A program made the position numbers and the translations under genes. 37,392 nucleotides of DNA, taken from Pseudorhodobacter sp. (GTDB taxonomy: Bacteria > Pseudomonadota > Alphaproteobacteria > Rhodobacterales > Rhodobacteraceae). The DNA is taken from positions 1-37,392 of the forward strand of contig JAQWYA010000189.1 of assembly GCA_029254215.1 (NCBI GenBank), read 5' to 3'. Below are positions 22,986-32,349 of this stretch, in pieces. The notes beneath the pieces were generated by a model that worked only from the letters and a program-made list of their open reading frames with translations, did no database searches and was not told the DNA's origin. The first letter of the stretch is position 1, and each line of letters begins with the position of its first letter.

Positions 22986-24665
22986 TCACTCGGCGGTGAC
23001 TTTCAGCTTCTCGGGTTTGGCCATCCATTCCTTGCCCTTCAGCATCGCCTTCCAGTAGATCGGCGGCAGCACCGTCTCCTTAAGGAACCACGCAGCGCGG
23101 CTGGGCTTGGTGCCATCCAGAAGAAAGGACGGAAAGCTTGGCTTCAATACGCCACCATAGCCAAATTCGGCCAGCACGATCTTGCCGCGTTCCACGGTCA
23201 GCGGGCATGATCCATAGCCATCGTATTGCGCCACCGCAGAGCGCCCCGCGATATCGGCGACAATGTTGTCGGCCACGGTCGGGGCCTGTTTACGCGCCGC
23301 CGCCGCCGTCTTGGCATTCGGCGCATTCATGACATCCCCAAGCGACCAGATGTTTTCGTAGGTCCTGTGGCGCAGGGTCGCCTGATCCACATCGACCCAG
23401 CCCGCAGCATCGGCCAGCGGCGAGACCCGAATGAAGTCCGGCGCCGTTTGAGGCGGACAGACATGCATCATGTCAAACTCGACCGTGACCTCTGTCGGAT
23501 CAGTATCCGGCCTGCTCACCTTGAACGTTGCTTTTTTGGCGGGGCCATCGACCGCCACCAGATTGTGGAAGAAGTTAAGCGACGCATCGTATCTTTCGAC
23601 ATAGTTCATCAGTGCAGGAACGTAGTCCTTAACGCCAAAGAGCACGCCGCCCGCGTTCATGAACTGAATATCGATATCCTTGAGCGCGCCGTTTCGGAAC
23701 CACGCATCGCCGGAAAGATACATCGCCTTCTGAGGGGCCCCCGCACATTTGATGGGCATTGGCGGCTGCGTAAACAGGGCGCGCCCTTTTTTCAACTGCT
23801 GGACCAATTGCCAGGTGTAGGGCGCCAGATCATAGCGATAGTTGGACGTGACACCGTTACGGCCAAGGGTCTCGACCAGACCTTCGACTTTGTCCCAATC
23901 CAGTTTCAGGCCCGGACAAACGACGAGGCGATCGTACTTGACGACCCGACACCCATCTAGAATGACAGCGTTGTTTTCCGGCTCAAAGGCGGCAACTGCG
24001 GATTTGAGCCAATGGACGCCCTTGGGGATCAGGCTGCCCATCGTTTTCGCCGTGGACTGCGCGTCGAAAATGCCGCCCCCGACCATGGTCCAACCGGGCT
24101 GATAGTAATGGATGTCAGCCGGATCAATGATGGCGATATTCAGCCCCGGCTTGCGCGACTTCAGGCTGGCGGCAACTGAAATACCCCCTGCCCCGGCGCC
24201 AACGATCACCACTTCGAAATGAACATCGCCCGTGTCGGTCGGCGTTTTGCCACCATTGGCGATGCGACGGGCGACGCCATTCATGTCATAGCCGGCAGCT
24301 TTGGTCGCCGCGAGAATCTCTGACATAGGGCGCTTCTTGGACTCGTGAAATGACCAAAGCGTCGCCGACCGCGTGCCGGTGCGGCAATAGGCAAGGACCG
24401 GGCGTTGCAGGTCTTTCAGTGCCGCGCTGAAAGCGGACACATCCTCGTCTTTCACCATGCCGGACGTGACCGGCACATATCGCGCCTCAATCCCGGCGTT
24501 CCGCGCGGCGGTCTCGATTTCTTCAAAAGAGGGCTGGTCGGCGCCGTCTCCATCAGGGCGATTGCAGATGATCGCGCGAAAGCCTGCCGCCTTGATCGCC
24601 TCCATGTCTTTGGCGGTGATCTGTGGACTGACGCTGACTTTGTCGGTGATCTTTTTCAGGTCCAT
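22986..24665 (-). CDS. Phosphatase-like domain fused to sulfide:quinone oxidoreductase
   Basis: A 559-residue fusion. Residues about 1-115 form a DSP/Blh-type (TIGR01244-like) domain with the active-site loop YCRTGTRS (C94, R99). From about 150 on it is an FAD-dependent oxidoreductase with VIVGAGAGG. The SQR-type cysteines are present in VVCPGLKLDW, KCAGAPQKAMYL and VCPPQTAPDF, so it should oxidise sulfide to polysulfide or persulfide and pass electrons to quinone at the membrane. It lies downstream of the EF-hand and persulfide dioxygenase genes in one direction. NADH-dehydrogenase-like function is a weaker alternative because of the cysteines. Confidence 0.87.
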   Translation of the reverse strand: MDLKKITDKVSVSPQITAKDMEAIKAAGFRAIICNRPDGDGADQPSFEEIETAARNAGIEARYVPVTSGMVKDEDVSAFSAALKDLQRPVLAYCRTGTRSATLWSFHESKKRPMSEILAATKAAGYDMNGVARRIANGGKTPTDTGDVHFEVVIVGAGAGGISVAASLKSRKPGLNIAIIDPADIHYYQPGWTMVGGGIFDAQSTAKTMGSLIPKGVHWLKSAVAAFEPENNAVILDGCRVVKYDRLVVCPGLKLDWDKVEGLVETLGRNGVTSNYRYDLAPYTWQLVQQLKKGRALFTQPPMPIKCAGAPQKAMYLSGDAWFRNGALKDIDIQFMNAGGVLFGVKDYVPALMNYVERYDASLNFFHNLVAVDGPAKKATFKVSRPDTDPTEVTVEFDMMHVCPPQTAPDFIRVSPLADAAGWVDVDQATLRHRTYENIWSLGDVMNAPNAKTAAAARKQAPTVADNIVADIAGRSAVAQYDGYGSCPLTVERGKIVLAEFGYGGVLKPSFPSFLLDGTKPSRAAWFLKETVLPPIYWKAMLKGKEWMAKPEKLKVTAE

Positions 24666-24677
24666 GGCTTGCCCCTA

Positions 24678-25109
24678 TTACCGACCAAAGTCAGCGGTGG
24701 TGACGCTGCCATCACCATTGCGGTCCAGGAGCGCCATCCAGTCACCTGCACGCGCCAGGAATTCTTCGCGGGAAACGTCGCCGTTGCCGTCGATGTCGTT
24801 GAAGGCGAGTGTCATTCCGTCAGAGGCGCGACGCATTCCATTTCCGTTTCCTTGCTCGCCATTGTTCTCCATGTCATTGGCCCGCGCCTCGTCGAAGAAC
24901 ACATATTCTTCGGCATCAAGGACACCATTCTCGTCAGCGTCGAATGTCAGGAAGACATCGCCGCGTCTGGTTGTGATGTCTTCAAGACTGACGGCACCAT
25001 CGCCATCAAGATCCCAGTTCTCGATGAAATGTGCGCCGGGTTGCTGGTTTTCCGCCAATGCCGGGCTGACCAGCGAGACGAGAGCCAGTGTCCAAAATGT
25101 TCTTTTCAT
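24678..25109 (-). CDS. Secreted protein with four EF-hand motifs
   Basis: A 143-residue protein with a Sec signal peptide (MKRTFWTLALVSLVSPALA) and four calcium-binding loops: DLDGDGAVSLED, DADENGVLDAEE, DIDGNGDVSREE and DRNGDGSVTTAD. Acidic ligands at loop positions 1, 3, 5 and 12 are mostly in place; the last two loops end in E and D. It is predicted to be a periplasmic calcium sensor or buffer. It sits between the persulfide dioxygenase gene (37 bp away) and the DSP-SQR gene (12 bp away), so it is probably cotranscribed. Its role in sulfur metabolism is unknown. Confidence 0.85.
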   Translation of the reverse strand: MKRTFWTLALVSLVSPALAENQQPGAHFIENWDLDGDGAVSLEDITTRRGDVFLTFDADENGVLDAEEYVFFDEARANDMENNGEQGNGNGMRRASDGMTLAFNDIDGNGDVSREEFLARAGDWMALLDRNGDGSVTTADFGR

Positions 25110-25146
25110 GTTCTTCTTCCTGATTTCTTCATGTTTTTCTTAAGGA

Positions 25147-26031
25147 TTACAAAGCGTTGATCGGCACCTTGAGCATTGGCTTGCCGTCCTTGTCCTTCGG
25201 CACTTCTCCTGCGCGCATGTTGACCTGCAACGACGGAATAATCAGCCTTGGCATGGCAAGTTGCGCATCCCGCTCGGTGCGGAATTTGACAAACGCTTCC
25301 TTGGATTTCGCGCCACCAACGTGGATGTTGTGCTGTTTCTCTTCGCCAACGGTGGTTTCCCATTCGATATCGCGACCGTTCGGGGCGTAGTCGTGGCACA
25401 TGAAGAGACGCATGTCGTCCGGCAGGCTCAGAACCTTCTGGATGCTGTCATAAAGCGTCCCGGCGTCTCCTCCGGGAAAGTCAGCACGGGCCGATCCACC
25501 ATCCGGCATGAAAAGCGTATCGCCCACAAAGGCCGCATTCCCCATCACATGTACCATGCAAGCCGGGGTGTGGCCGGGGGTGTAAATGGCAAAAGCTTCC
25601 ATGTTGCCGATCTTGTAGGTGTCGCCGTCCTCGAACAGTTTGTCGAACTGGCTGCCATCCCGCTGGAACTCGGTGCCTTCGTTGAACACCTTGCCGAAGG
25701 TCTCCTGCACGATCATGATCTGGGACCCGACACCGATCTTGCCGCCAAGTTTTTGCTGGATATATGGGGCCGCCGAGAGATGATCGGCATGCACATGCGT
25801 CTCGATGATCCACTCCAGTTTCAAACCCTGAGTTTCAATCCGGCGGATCAATTCATCGGCATGATCGTAGGTAATCCTGCCAGCGGCGTAATCGATATCC
25901 ATCACGCTATCGACGATGGCGCAGGCATTCGACGTGGGGTCCTTCACGATATAGCTGATCGTGTTCGTCGCTTCGTCGAAGAAGGCTTGAACCTCGGGTT
26001 TTATGGTCATGTTTACGGGGTAGTGGATCAT
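25147..26031 (-). CDS. Persulfide dioxygenase-like metallo-beta-lactamase-fold protein
   Basis: A 294-residue ETHE1/Blh-family enzyme expected to oxidise glutathione persulfide to sulfite with a mononuclear iron. The metal motif THVHADH is at residues 78-84, with further histidines in the GHTPACMVHV and MCHDYAPNGRD segments. The start at MIHYPVNMTI has AAGGA just upstream; the frame extends 11 codons further without homology. It is the first gene of the sulfide operon and supplies the step after SQR. No rhodanese or ArsR-type SqrR/BigR regulator, often adjacent, was recognised. Confidence 0.9.
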   Translation of the reverse strand: MIHYPVNMTIKPEVQAFFDEATNTISYIVKDPTSNACAIVDSVMDIDYAAGRITYDHADELIRRIETQGLKLEWIIETHVHADHLSAAPYIQQKLGGKIGVGSQIMIVQETFGKVFNEGTEFQRDGSQFDKLFEDGDTYKIGNMEAFAIYTPGHTPACMVHVMGNAAFVGDTLFMPDGGSARADFPGGDAGTLYDSIQKVLSLPDDMRLFMCHDYAPNGRDIEWETTVGEEKQHNIHVGGAKSKEAFVKFRTERDAQLAMPRLIIPSLQVNMRAGEVPKDKDGKPMLKVPINAL

Positions 26032-26742
26032 CTTCTTTCCTTCCGGTTCAGGATGGCGGCGCATTCGGCGGCCGCGCCCTTATCTCATCATCATGTCGCA
26101 GACGGCGGCTCTGAGGCGGCCCGCGATGTCGTTTGCTTTGGCGGCAAGAGTTTTTGGGGTGTCATCGATAGCCATGCGCCTTGTGATCATGCCGCTGCTC
26201 TCGTCGCTTATCGGTTCGTGGCATAGCGTCCGGTGCAAAGGAGGAGCGATCCACCACTCAGAAAAATGCCGGCAATTCTGCAGCAGCTGCCTGCGACGGC
26301 CGATCCTCCTCCGGGCTTTATGTCGATGGCGCGGGACGCGGGCAGATTGAGTTAGGCGTCGCTCTTCTGAAAGCAGCAGAAAGCCTTGCCACCCCAAATC
26401 GGAACCGCAAACCACGGTCACTCTTTCCCCTATCAGTCATCACTCCCTCACCCCATGCAGGCTCAATCGGGGGACCATTGCACAGGCCTTCTGAGAAACT
26501 CGGTGACCAAGTCACCAAAGAAAGGATTTTTTGCAAAGCCGTGAAAAACCCGAAGCCGGGTTCATCCCACCAAAGGCGGACGCAGCAGGTCATGCTGTTC
26601 CTCAGGGCGGGGACGGTGCTTTTTGGCCAGAACCAAAATTGCACGATTTCGGAGATAGCCATCCAAAATCCTGCAGCCAGAGGTGAGAAAAATGGCCCTG
26701 TTTCAACGTGAAATCAATGACATGGAAATTTATCTGCGCAAA
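26032..26742. other. Gene-free region between sulfide and quinate clusters
   Basis: About 700 bp with no supported gene. Short frames on both strands show no recognisable family. A perfect dyad GGTGAC-CAA-GTCACC lies at 26502-26516. The promoter of the persulfide dioxygenase operon should be within this region on the minus strand. Possibly the remains of a lost regulator or mobile element. Confidence 0.5.
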
Positions 26743-27417
26743 CTAAAACGCCATCAATGCATGACGCAATCCAGCCAGGATATGCGTTTCCAAGATATTT
26801 TGAGCTGTGGCGCTATCACGAGACAGAGCTGCATCTAGGATGGCTTTATGCTCGATTGCGGCTTCATCGCCGCGAAAAGTGAGCACGAGCATCTGGTAAC
26901 GCAGATATTTGTCGAAAATGATACTGTGCAAGGCCAGCAGGTTCTTGGAGTCGCAGGCTTGAATAAGTGCTTGGTGAAACTCCCAGTCGCGGCGCTTCCA
27001 TGTCTCCCGGATGGAAACATCACCTGCCTGCATCCGCACTTCCATGAGATGAAGCTTGTGGTGCGCGGCAACAAGATGACCCTCCCAGTCCGCGTCCCCC
27101 CTTTCGATTGAGAGTTTAAGGGCATGACCTTCGAGCAGAACGCGAAGATTTGCGATTTCTTCGATATCTTCCCTTGAGACAGGCGCGACAAAGAAGCCTC
27201 GCTGCTCTTCGGCGATCACAAAACCCTCGCTTGCAAGGCTGTTCAGAGTTTCTCTCAGAATCGACACGCTGGCCCCGTAGTGCTCCTTCAGCGCGCTCAG
27301 TTTCAGCTTCGCCCCCGGTGCAAGCAGGCCGAATATGATGTCGTGTTTGATCCGTTCATGCGTGGTCGAGCCAACCGTGGCGGTCGCCCGCTGTGCGTTC
27401 TTAAGCAACTGATGCAC
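26743..27417 (-). CDS. GntR-family regulator with FCD domain
   Basis: A 224-residue FadR-subfamily regulator. The winged helix is at about residues 18-85 (HERIKHDIIFGLLAPGAKL, then ILRETLNSLASEGFV), and the all-helical FCD ligand domain at about 90-216, with its metal-binding histidines in EFHQALI and in the ETHILAGLRHAL stretch. The start is a GTG. It diverges from the aroQ-led catabolic genes across a 160-bp AT-rich region holding a TTGACA and a dyad, so it most likely represses that cluster and responds to quinate, shikimate or a pathway intermediate (inference). Confidence 0.88.
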   Translation of the reverse strand: MHQLLKNAQRATATVGSTTHERIKHDIIFGLLAPGAKLKLSALKEHYGASVSILRETLNSLASEGFVIAEEQRGFFVAPVSREDIEEIANLRVLLEGHALKLSIERGDADWEGHLVAAHHKLHLMEVRMQAGDVSIRETWKRRDWEFHQALIQACDSKNLLALHSIIFDKYLRYQMLVLTFRGDEAAIEHKAILDAALSRDSATAQNILETHILAGLRHALMAF

Positions 27418-27501
27418 CTATTTTTTTTGCACCTTAGCAAAAATTCCCATCTATCCGCAATAGCCACATTTATCATTCTTTACGCAAAATATCATATATT
27501 A

Positions 27502-27530
27502 TTGACATCATGTGATGCGACGACTAGGAA
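27502..27530 (+). promoter_or_regulatory. Promoter/operator candidate of the quinate cluster
   Basis: TTGACA (27502-27507) is spaced 17 bp from a weak -10 (TAGGAA, 27525-27530). A dyad CATCA-TG-TGATG (27506-27517) overlaps the -35 and spacer, an ideal repressor position for the divergent GntR protein. The -10 match is poor, so the assignment is tentative. Confidence 0.45.
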
Positions 27531-27577
27531 AGAGACACGGATGGCGAGGGGACCGACCTGACCATGAGGACACCGCA

Positions 27578-28015
27578 TTGACCCACCAGATCTGCATTCT
27601 GAATGGACCCAACCTGAACCTTCTGGGGAAGCGTCAGCCCGAGATCTACGGCCGTGAGACCCTTGACGACGTAAAGGCTCAGTGCCTGACGCTTTCGCAA
27701 AATCTTGATTTCGATTTGGATTTTTTCCAATCAAACCATGAGGGGGACATCGTTGATCGCATCCACGCGGCACGAGGCGAAGCCGCTGGCATTATCATTA
27801 ACCCCGGCGCGTTCAGTCACACTTCAATTGCAATTCTGGATGCTTTGAACGCGTTTGAGGGGCATGTCCTAGAGGTTCACATTACCAACATTCACAAGCG
27901 CGAGACGTTTCGCCATCATTCCTACATCTCGCTTCGGGCAGACGGCGTGCTGGCTGGCTTTGGCACTCAGGGCTATCGTCTGGCCTTGCAACGGATGGCG
28001 GAAGTCTTGTCATGA
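27578..28015 (+). CDS. aroQ: Type II 3-dehydroquinate dehydratase
   Basis: A 145-residue dodecamer-forming type II enzyme that interconverts 3-dehydroquinate and 3-dehydroshikimate; in this setting it likely works catabolically. Typical motifs are [17 protein letters not shown] with the catalytic Tyr and lid Arg, [26 protein letters not shown] with catalytic His, and [20 protein letters not shown] start is inferred: AGGA lies seven bases upstream and the family N-terminus begins here. The longer frame adds unrelated residues. The catabolic paralog is often called quiB. The stop overlaps the next gene (ATGA). Confidence 0.93.
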   Translation: MTHQICILNGPNLNLLGKRQPEIYGRETLDDVKAQCLTLSQNLDFDLDFFQSNHEGDIVDRIHAARGEAAGIIINPGAFSHTSIAILDALNAFEGHVLEVHITNIHKRETFRHHSYISLRADGVLAGFGTQGYRLALQRMAEVLS

Positions 28016-29076
28016 GCGCGCCCATTCGAATTGCGGTCGCAGGGGCGGGCTTAATCGGCAAAAGGCACGTGGCCGCAATCGCGCAATGCCGCGAGGCAGA
28101 ACTTTCAGCGCTTGTGGACCCGAACCCAGCGGCATCCGAATATGCGCGGTTGCACAATGTGCCATGGTTCCAGTCGTTGGAAGAATTACTGAAGGCAGAC
28201 AAGCCCGATGGCGTGATCCTTGCTACGCCCAATCAGGTTCATGTCCAAAACGGTTTGGAATGCGTGGCGTCTGGCTGCGCTGTACTGGTCGAAAAGCCAT
28301 TGGCGACCTCTGCAAATGAAGCTGCAATTCTGGTTGAAGCCGCCAAAGCCGCAAATGTGCCGGTTCTTGTAGGCCATCATCGCAGACATAACCCGCTGAT
28401 ACGCAAGGCGCATGAAATCATCACTTCTGGCAAGATCGGCCAGATCCGTGCGGTCCACGCGGCATGCTGGATGTTCAAGCCCGACGACTATTTCGATGAG
28501 GCGCCCTGGCGCAAGGCAGCCGGCGCGGGGCCGATTTCCGTTAACCTTGTGCATGACATTGACCTGATCCGTTATCTTTGCGGAGACGTTGTGTCCGTTC
28601 AGGCGCAGGCAGCGCCTTCGCTGCGTGGATATGACAACGAAGACGTGGCCTCAGCGCTTCTGGTTTTCGAAAATGGCGCTGTCGGCACGATCACGGTTTC
28701 GGACATGATTGTATCGCCCTGGAGTTGGGAGCTGACAGCACGCGAAAACCCTGCCTATCCCCCTACGACGCAGAGCTGCTACGTGCTTGGTGGTACGCAT
28801 GGTTCGCTTTCCCTACCCGATCTCACACTCTGGCAAAACGCCGAAGAGCGGAGTTGGTGGAAGCCGATGGCCGCGATCACAGTCCCGCGCGAAACCTCTG
28901 ATCCGCTGGTCAATCAAATCCGCCATTTTTCCCGTGTGATCGCTGGAAAAGAAGAACCCCTAGTCACCGGAGAGGAGGGCTACAAGACACTTCAAGTTGT
29001 TGAAGCAATTCAACAATCTGCAAAGCTGCGCCAGACGGTATTGCTGCGGCATGAATTGGGAAACAGCACTGCATGA
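28012..29076 (+). CDS. Gfo/Idh/MocA-family NAD(P)-dependent oxidoreductase
   Basis: A 354-residue two-domain dehydrogenase. The Rossmann motif is GAGLIG at residues 11-16, and the family EKP motif is in [10 protein letters not shown]. The C-terminal alpha/beta domain includes the HDIDLIRYL segment, the expected catalytic region. It overlaps aroQ (ATGA), so it is translationally coupled to the pathway. No family-level substrate can be read off. Candidates are quinate, shikimate or a related cyclitol or glycoside derivative. Other Gfo/Idh/MocA members act in aromatic catabolism (LigC, phthalate dihydrodiol dehydrogenase), but their partner enzymes are absent here. Confidence 0.85.
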   Translation: MSAPIRIAVAGAGLIGKRHVAAIAQCREAELSALVDPNPAASEYARLHNVPWFQSLEELLKADKPDGVILATPNQVHVQNGLECVASGCAVLVEKPLATSANEAAILVEAAKAANVPVLVGHHRRHNPLIRKAHEIITSGKIGQIRAVHAACWMFKPDDYFDEAPWRKAAGAGPISVNLVHDIDLIRYLCGDVVSVQAQAAPSLRGYDNEDVASALLVFENGAVGTITVSDMIVSPWSWELTARENPAYPPTTQSCYVLGGTHGSLSLPDLTLWQNAEERSWWKPMAAITVPRETSDPLVNQIRHFSRVIAGKEEPLVTGEEGYKTLQVVEAIQQSAKLRQTVLLRHELGNSTA

Positions 29077-29223
29077 CAAACAACCGTCCATCAGTTTTGG
29101 TCGACTTTGCCTGAAACGCATCGCGATTAAAATTCGGATTGGGACAGACTTAAAACGAAGCAAACCAATTCCGGATGCGCCATCTGCGCATTTGGATCTA
29201 CACATCCAAAGGGAGGATACACT

Positions 29224-30228
29224 ATGAATTTCAAGATGACACGGCGCACCGTGATGGCTGCCGCTTCAGCGCTTGCGCTTTCGGCCTCGTTTGCTGCCGC
29301 ACAGGACAAAGTTCAACTCCGGCTTTCCGCCGTCGCCACCGAGACGGATCAGCGCGCAGTTGCCTTGATTGAAGTCTTTGGCCCGGCTGTTTCCGAATTC
29401 GCCTCATTCGAACCGCATTGGAACGCTACGTTGTTTGCGCAGGGCACCGAGCTCGAAGCGATCGCCGCAGGTGACCTTGAGATGTCGATCACCGCAGCAC
29501 AGGAAATCGCCCCATTCTTTCCCGAATGGTCGATTTTTGCCGCCGGATATGTCCTTCAGGACGCAGAGCATCAAATCCGGGTTTTCAACGACCCGCTCAT
29601 GGACCCCTTCAAAAAGACCGTTGAGGACGAATTGGGCGTGCATCTGCTGGCCCCGATGTACCTCGGTCGCCGCAATGTCAATTTGCGCCAGCCTCGGTCG
29701 GAAGTGGACATCAAGACGCCTGCCGACCTGAGCGGTATCAATCTGCGGATGCCGGGTGCAGAATCCTGGCAGTTCCTGGGGCGCGCGATTGGCGCGAACC
29801 CGACTCCGATGGCCTTTACCGAAGTGTACACAGCACTTCAGACGGGTGCTGTCGATGGTCAGGACAATCCGCTGCCGACGGTGGTCGACTCTAAGTTCTA
29901 CGAAGTCACGAAACAGGTCGCGCTCACCTCGCATCTTGTCGACTGGAACTTCATCGCGATTTCGGCAGAGGTGTTCAACAACCTGCCTGCGGATCAACAG
30001 GAAGCCGTGACACAGGCCGCCATCGCAGCAGCCGACAGCGCCCGTGCAAAACAACTTGCCAAGGAAGAAGAGCTGATCTCTTTCCTTCAGGCACAGGGGC
30101 TGGATGTCTACACGCCTGACGTCGCATCATTCCGCAAGCAGGTACAGGAAGCATACCTCAACAGCGAATATGCCCAAGCCTGGCCCGAAGGTGTGCTCGA
30201 AGCGATTAACGCACTTGGCAGCAACTAA
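29224..30228 (+). CDS. dctP: TRAP transporter periplasmic binding protein
   Basis: A 334-residue DctP-family protein with an N-terminal signal containing an Arg-Arg pair (MTRRTVMAA) that could be read by Tat or Sec. Family signatures are NLRMPGAESW, with the conserved carboxylate-binding Arg, and EVYTALQTGAVDGQDNP. It captures an organic acid, most likely quinate, shikimate or a related hydroaromatic acid given the neighbours. GGAGGA precedes the ATG by six bases. A strong hairpin follows the gene before dctQ. Confidence 0.92.
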   Translation: MNFKMTRRTVMAAASALALSASFAAAQDKVQLRLSAVATETDQRAVALIEVFGPAVSEFASFEPHWNATLFAQGTELEAIAAGDLEMSITAAQEIAPFFPEWSIFAAGYVLQDAEHQIRVFNDPLMDPFKKTVEDELGVHLLAPMYLGRRNVNLRQPRSEVDIKTPADLSGINLRMPGAESWQFLGRAIGANPTPMAFTEVYTALQTGAVDGQDNPLPTVVDSKFYEVTKQVALTSHLVDWNFIAISAEVFNNLPADQQEAVTQAAIAAADSARAKQLAKEEELISFLQAQGLDVYTPDVASFRKQVQEAYLNSEYAQAWPEGVLEAINALGSN

Positions 30229-30242
30229 TCGATCCTGCCAAT

Positions 30243-30268
30243 GGTACGGCGCGTCATAGCGCCGTACC
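30243..30268 (+). other. Intercistronic hairpin between dctP and dctQ
   Basis: A perfect 10-bp inverted repeat (GGTACGGCGC / GCGCCGTACC, 6-nt loop) starts 14 bp after the dctP stop. No U tract follows. It likely raises binding-protein expression relative to the membrane subunits by 3' protection or partial termination (inference). Confidence 0.65.
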
Positions 30269-30358
30269 CTTCCCCACGATCTGCACGCAAAAGCGATACG
30301 GCCTGCACGGATCGCAGCACCAGAAGACTGTGGTTTAAACCCAGTAGGGAGGCCCCAA

Positions 30359-30925
30359 ATGAAGGCCCTGTCCAGACTATTTACAGGTTTTACCGAGGGT
30401 GTCGCGGGCCTGATGATGGCCGCAATTTTCGTCACCTTCATCCTGCAAATCACGGTGCGATATGTGGTCGGCGCAGAATGGTTCGTTTCGATCACCGGCG
30501 GGGCAATCGATGCTGCCGACTTCGGATGGACTGTTGAGTTGATCCTCGTCCTTTGGCTTTGGACAATTTTCTGGGGTAATTCCTTCGTGGTCCGCGACTG
30601 CGATCATGTCACCTTCGACATCATCTACAACAGCGTTGGCCGCCGAACCCGGACAGTCTTTGCGATCATAGGCGCGCTGATACTCGTTGCGGCACTGTGG
30701 TCGTCGATCGGGCCGACCTATGACCGGATGAAGCTGTTGCGGCTCAAGAGTTCGGCCACGCTGCCGGTGAAAATGCTGCCGATTTATTCCATTTACTTCG
30801 TTTTCCTTGCGGCGGTTGGCCTTCGCTATCTGTGGCGCGCAGTCGAGGTGGCACGCCATGGGGTGGACCGTGAGCCGTTTGCCCCCGCGATGGAAGATGT
30901 CGCCCACCAAGAGGACGTAAAATGA
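30359..30925 (+). CDS. dctQ: TRAP transporter small membrane subunit
   Basis: A 188-residue DctQ-family protein with four predicted helices (about 15-40, 62-82, 100-122, 140-160). The segment ELILVLWLWTIFWGNSF is typical. It pairs with DctM in the inner membrane. AGGGAGG lies upstream of the ATG. The stop overlaps dctM (ATGA). Confidence 0.92.
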   Translation: MKALSRLFTGFTEGVAGLMMAAIFVTFILQITVRYVVGAEWFVSITGGAIDAADFGWTVELILVLWLWTIFWGNSFVVRDCDHVTFDIIYNSVGRRTRTVFAIIGALILVAALWSSIGPTYDRMKLLRLKSSATLPVKMLPIYSIYFVFLAAVGLRYLWRAVEVARHGVDREPFAPAMEDVAHQEDVK

Positions 30926-32217
30926 GCATCGAACTTCTGATCATGGTCGGCTCGCTGTTTTTCCTCGCCGGAATTGGGATGCCGATTGCCTATGCGATTA
31001 TCGTGGCCTCAATGGCTTACATGCTGGCGGCGGGGTCTTCTGTCGGATTGGTCGGGAAGACGCTGGTTGACGGGGTCTATCAAAGCTTCCTTTTGTTGGC
31101 CGTGCCGCTTTTCATAGTTGCGGCGAACATCATGAACGCGGGTACGATTTCCGACAGGCTGCTAGGCTTCTGCATTGCCACTGTCGGGCGTTTCAAAGGC
31201 GGGCTTGGCCATGTCAATGTGATGGCCTCGCTCATCTTCTCCGGCATGTCGGGATCAGCGGTCGCGGATGCGGCGGGCATTGGCAAGATCATCATCGACA
31301 TGATGCGCAAGGACGGCCGTTTTCCCGCTGGATATGCAGCCGCGATTACCGCTGCTTCGGCCACCATCGGCCCCATTATCCCGCCGTCGATCCCGATGGT
31401 TCTCTATGCGCTCATCTCGAATGCGTCCATCGGCGCGCTGTTTCTCGGCGGGATCCTTCCCGGCCTTCTCATGGGGGCGGTTCTGATGGCGATGAACTGG
31501 TGGATTTCGCATCGTCGCAACTTTGCCACCGAAGAGCCTGTGCCGATGCGCGAATTGCCGGCCGTCACGGTTCGCGCCTTCCCAGCGCTGATGATGCCGG
31601 TCATCCTGCTTTACGGGATATATGGTGGCGTCACGACACCAACCGAGGCCGCAGCCGTCGCAGCTGCCTATGCGCTTCTGCTCTCTGTCTTCTTCTACCG
31701 GTCACTTAAGATAAAGACGCTCTACACAATCCTTGTCGACAGCGCCCGGTCGTCGGCCGCAGTGGGTATCGTGATTGGTGGTGCGCTGATCCTGAATTAC
31801 ATCGTCGCGTCTGAAAATATTCCGTCTGCTTTGGCGGCGTATCTGGTCGATGTGAACCTTTCGCCGATCGTGTTCCTTATTGCGGTAAACCTGCTGGTTC
31901 TGGCTCTGGGCTGCTTGCTTGATGCAACCACGATCATTCTGGTCATCGTTCCGCTGTTCATTCCGACCTGCAACATGCTGGGCATTGATCTTGTGCAGTT
32001 CGGCGTGGTCATTGTCGTCAACTGCATGATCGGACTCATCACGCCGCCCTATGGCATATTGTTGTTCGTGATCAACGCGGTCACCGGCATCCCGCTGCGC
32101 GACATCATCCGCGAGATTGTTCCCTTCCTGATTGCCCTGATCGGCGCATTGCTGTTGCTGATCCTGTTCCCGGGCATCGTTCTCTTCCTGCCTAGGTTGT
32201 TTGGATATGATGGCTGA
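30922..32217 (+). CDS. dctM: TRAP transporter large membrane subunit
   Basis: A 431-residue DctM-family secondary transporter with about 12 hydrophobic helices across its length. Conserved segments include the GMSGSAVADAAGIGKI region, IPPSIPMVLY and TPPYGILLFV. It moves the substrate delivered by DctP, usually driven by a sodium gradient. The aroE-like gene follows after 132 bp. Confidence 0.94.
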   Translation: MSIELLIMVGSLFFLAGIGMPIAYAIIVASMAYMLAAGSSVGLVGKTLVDGVYQSFLLLAVPLFIVAANIMNAGTISDRLLGFCIATVGRFKGGLGHVNVMASLIFSGMSGSAVADAAGIGKIIIDMMRKDGRFPAGYAAAITAASATIGPIIPPSIPMVLYALISNASIGALFLGGILPGLLMGAVLMAMNWWISHRRNFATEEPVPMRELPAVTVRAFPALMMPVILLYGIYGGVTTPTEAAAVAAAYALLLSVFFYRSLKIKTLYTILVDSARSSAAVGIVIGGALILNYIVASENIPSALAAYLVDVNLSPIVFLIAVNLLVLALGCLLDATTIILVIVPLFIPTCNMLGIDLVQFGVVIVVNCMIGLITPPYGILLFVINAVTGIPLRDIIREIVPFLIALIGALLLLILFPGIVLFLPRLFGYDG

Positions 32218-32349
32218 CAAGCGGCGCCATGGGCAAGTGCAGGCTGAGGCCAAGTCTTCTGTGTCTGCTTCCGTGACGCTGTCGCATCCAGATGCCTTGT
32301 CGGCAAGACCTTGGCCCGACGCGGCACCACAAAAACAATAGGATAAGTG

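Noticed and set aside
26080-26421. A minus-strand frame upstream of the persulfide dioxygenase gene ending AKANDIAGRLRAAV, considered as a remnant of an ArsR-type SqrR/BigR regulator.
   Set aside because: Only a short amphipathic helix could be compared and no winged-helix motif or redox cysteine pair was found.
26478-26711. Possible transposase or insertion sequence fragment in the gene-free region.
   Set aside because: No DDE motif, terminal inverted repeats or target-site duplication could be identified.
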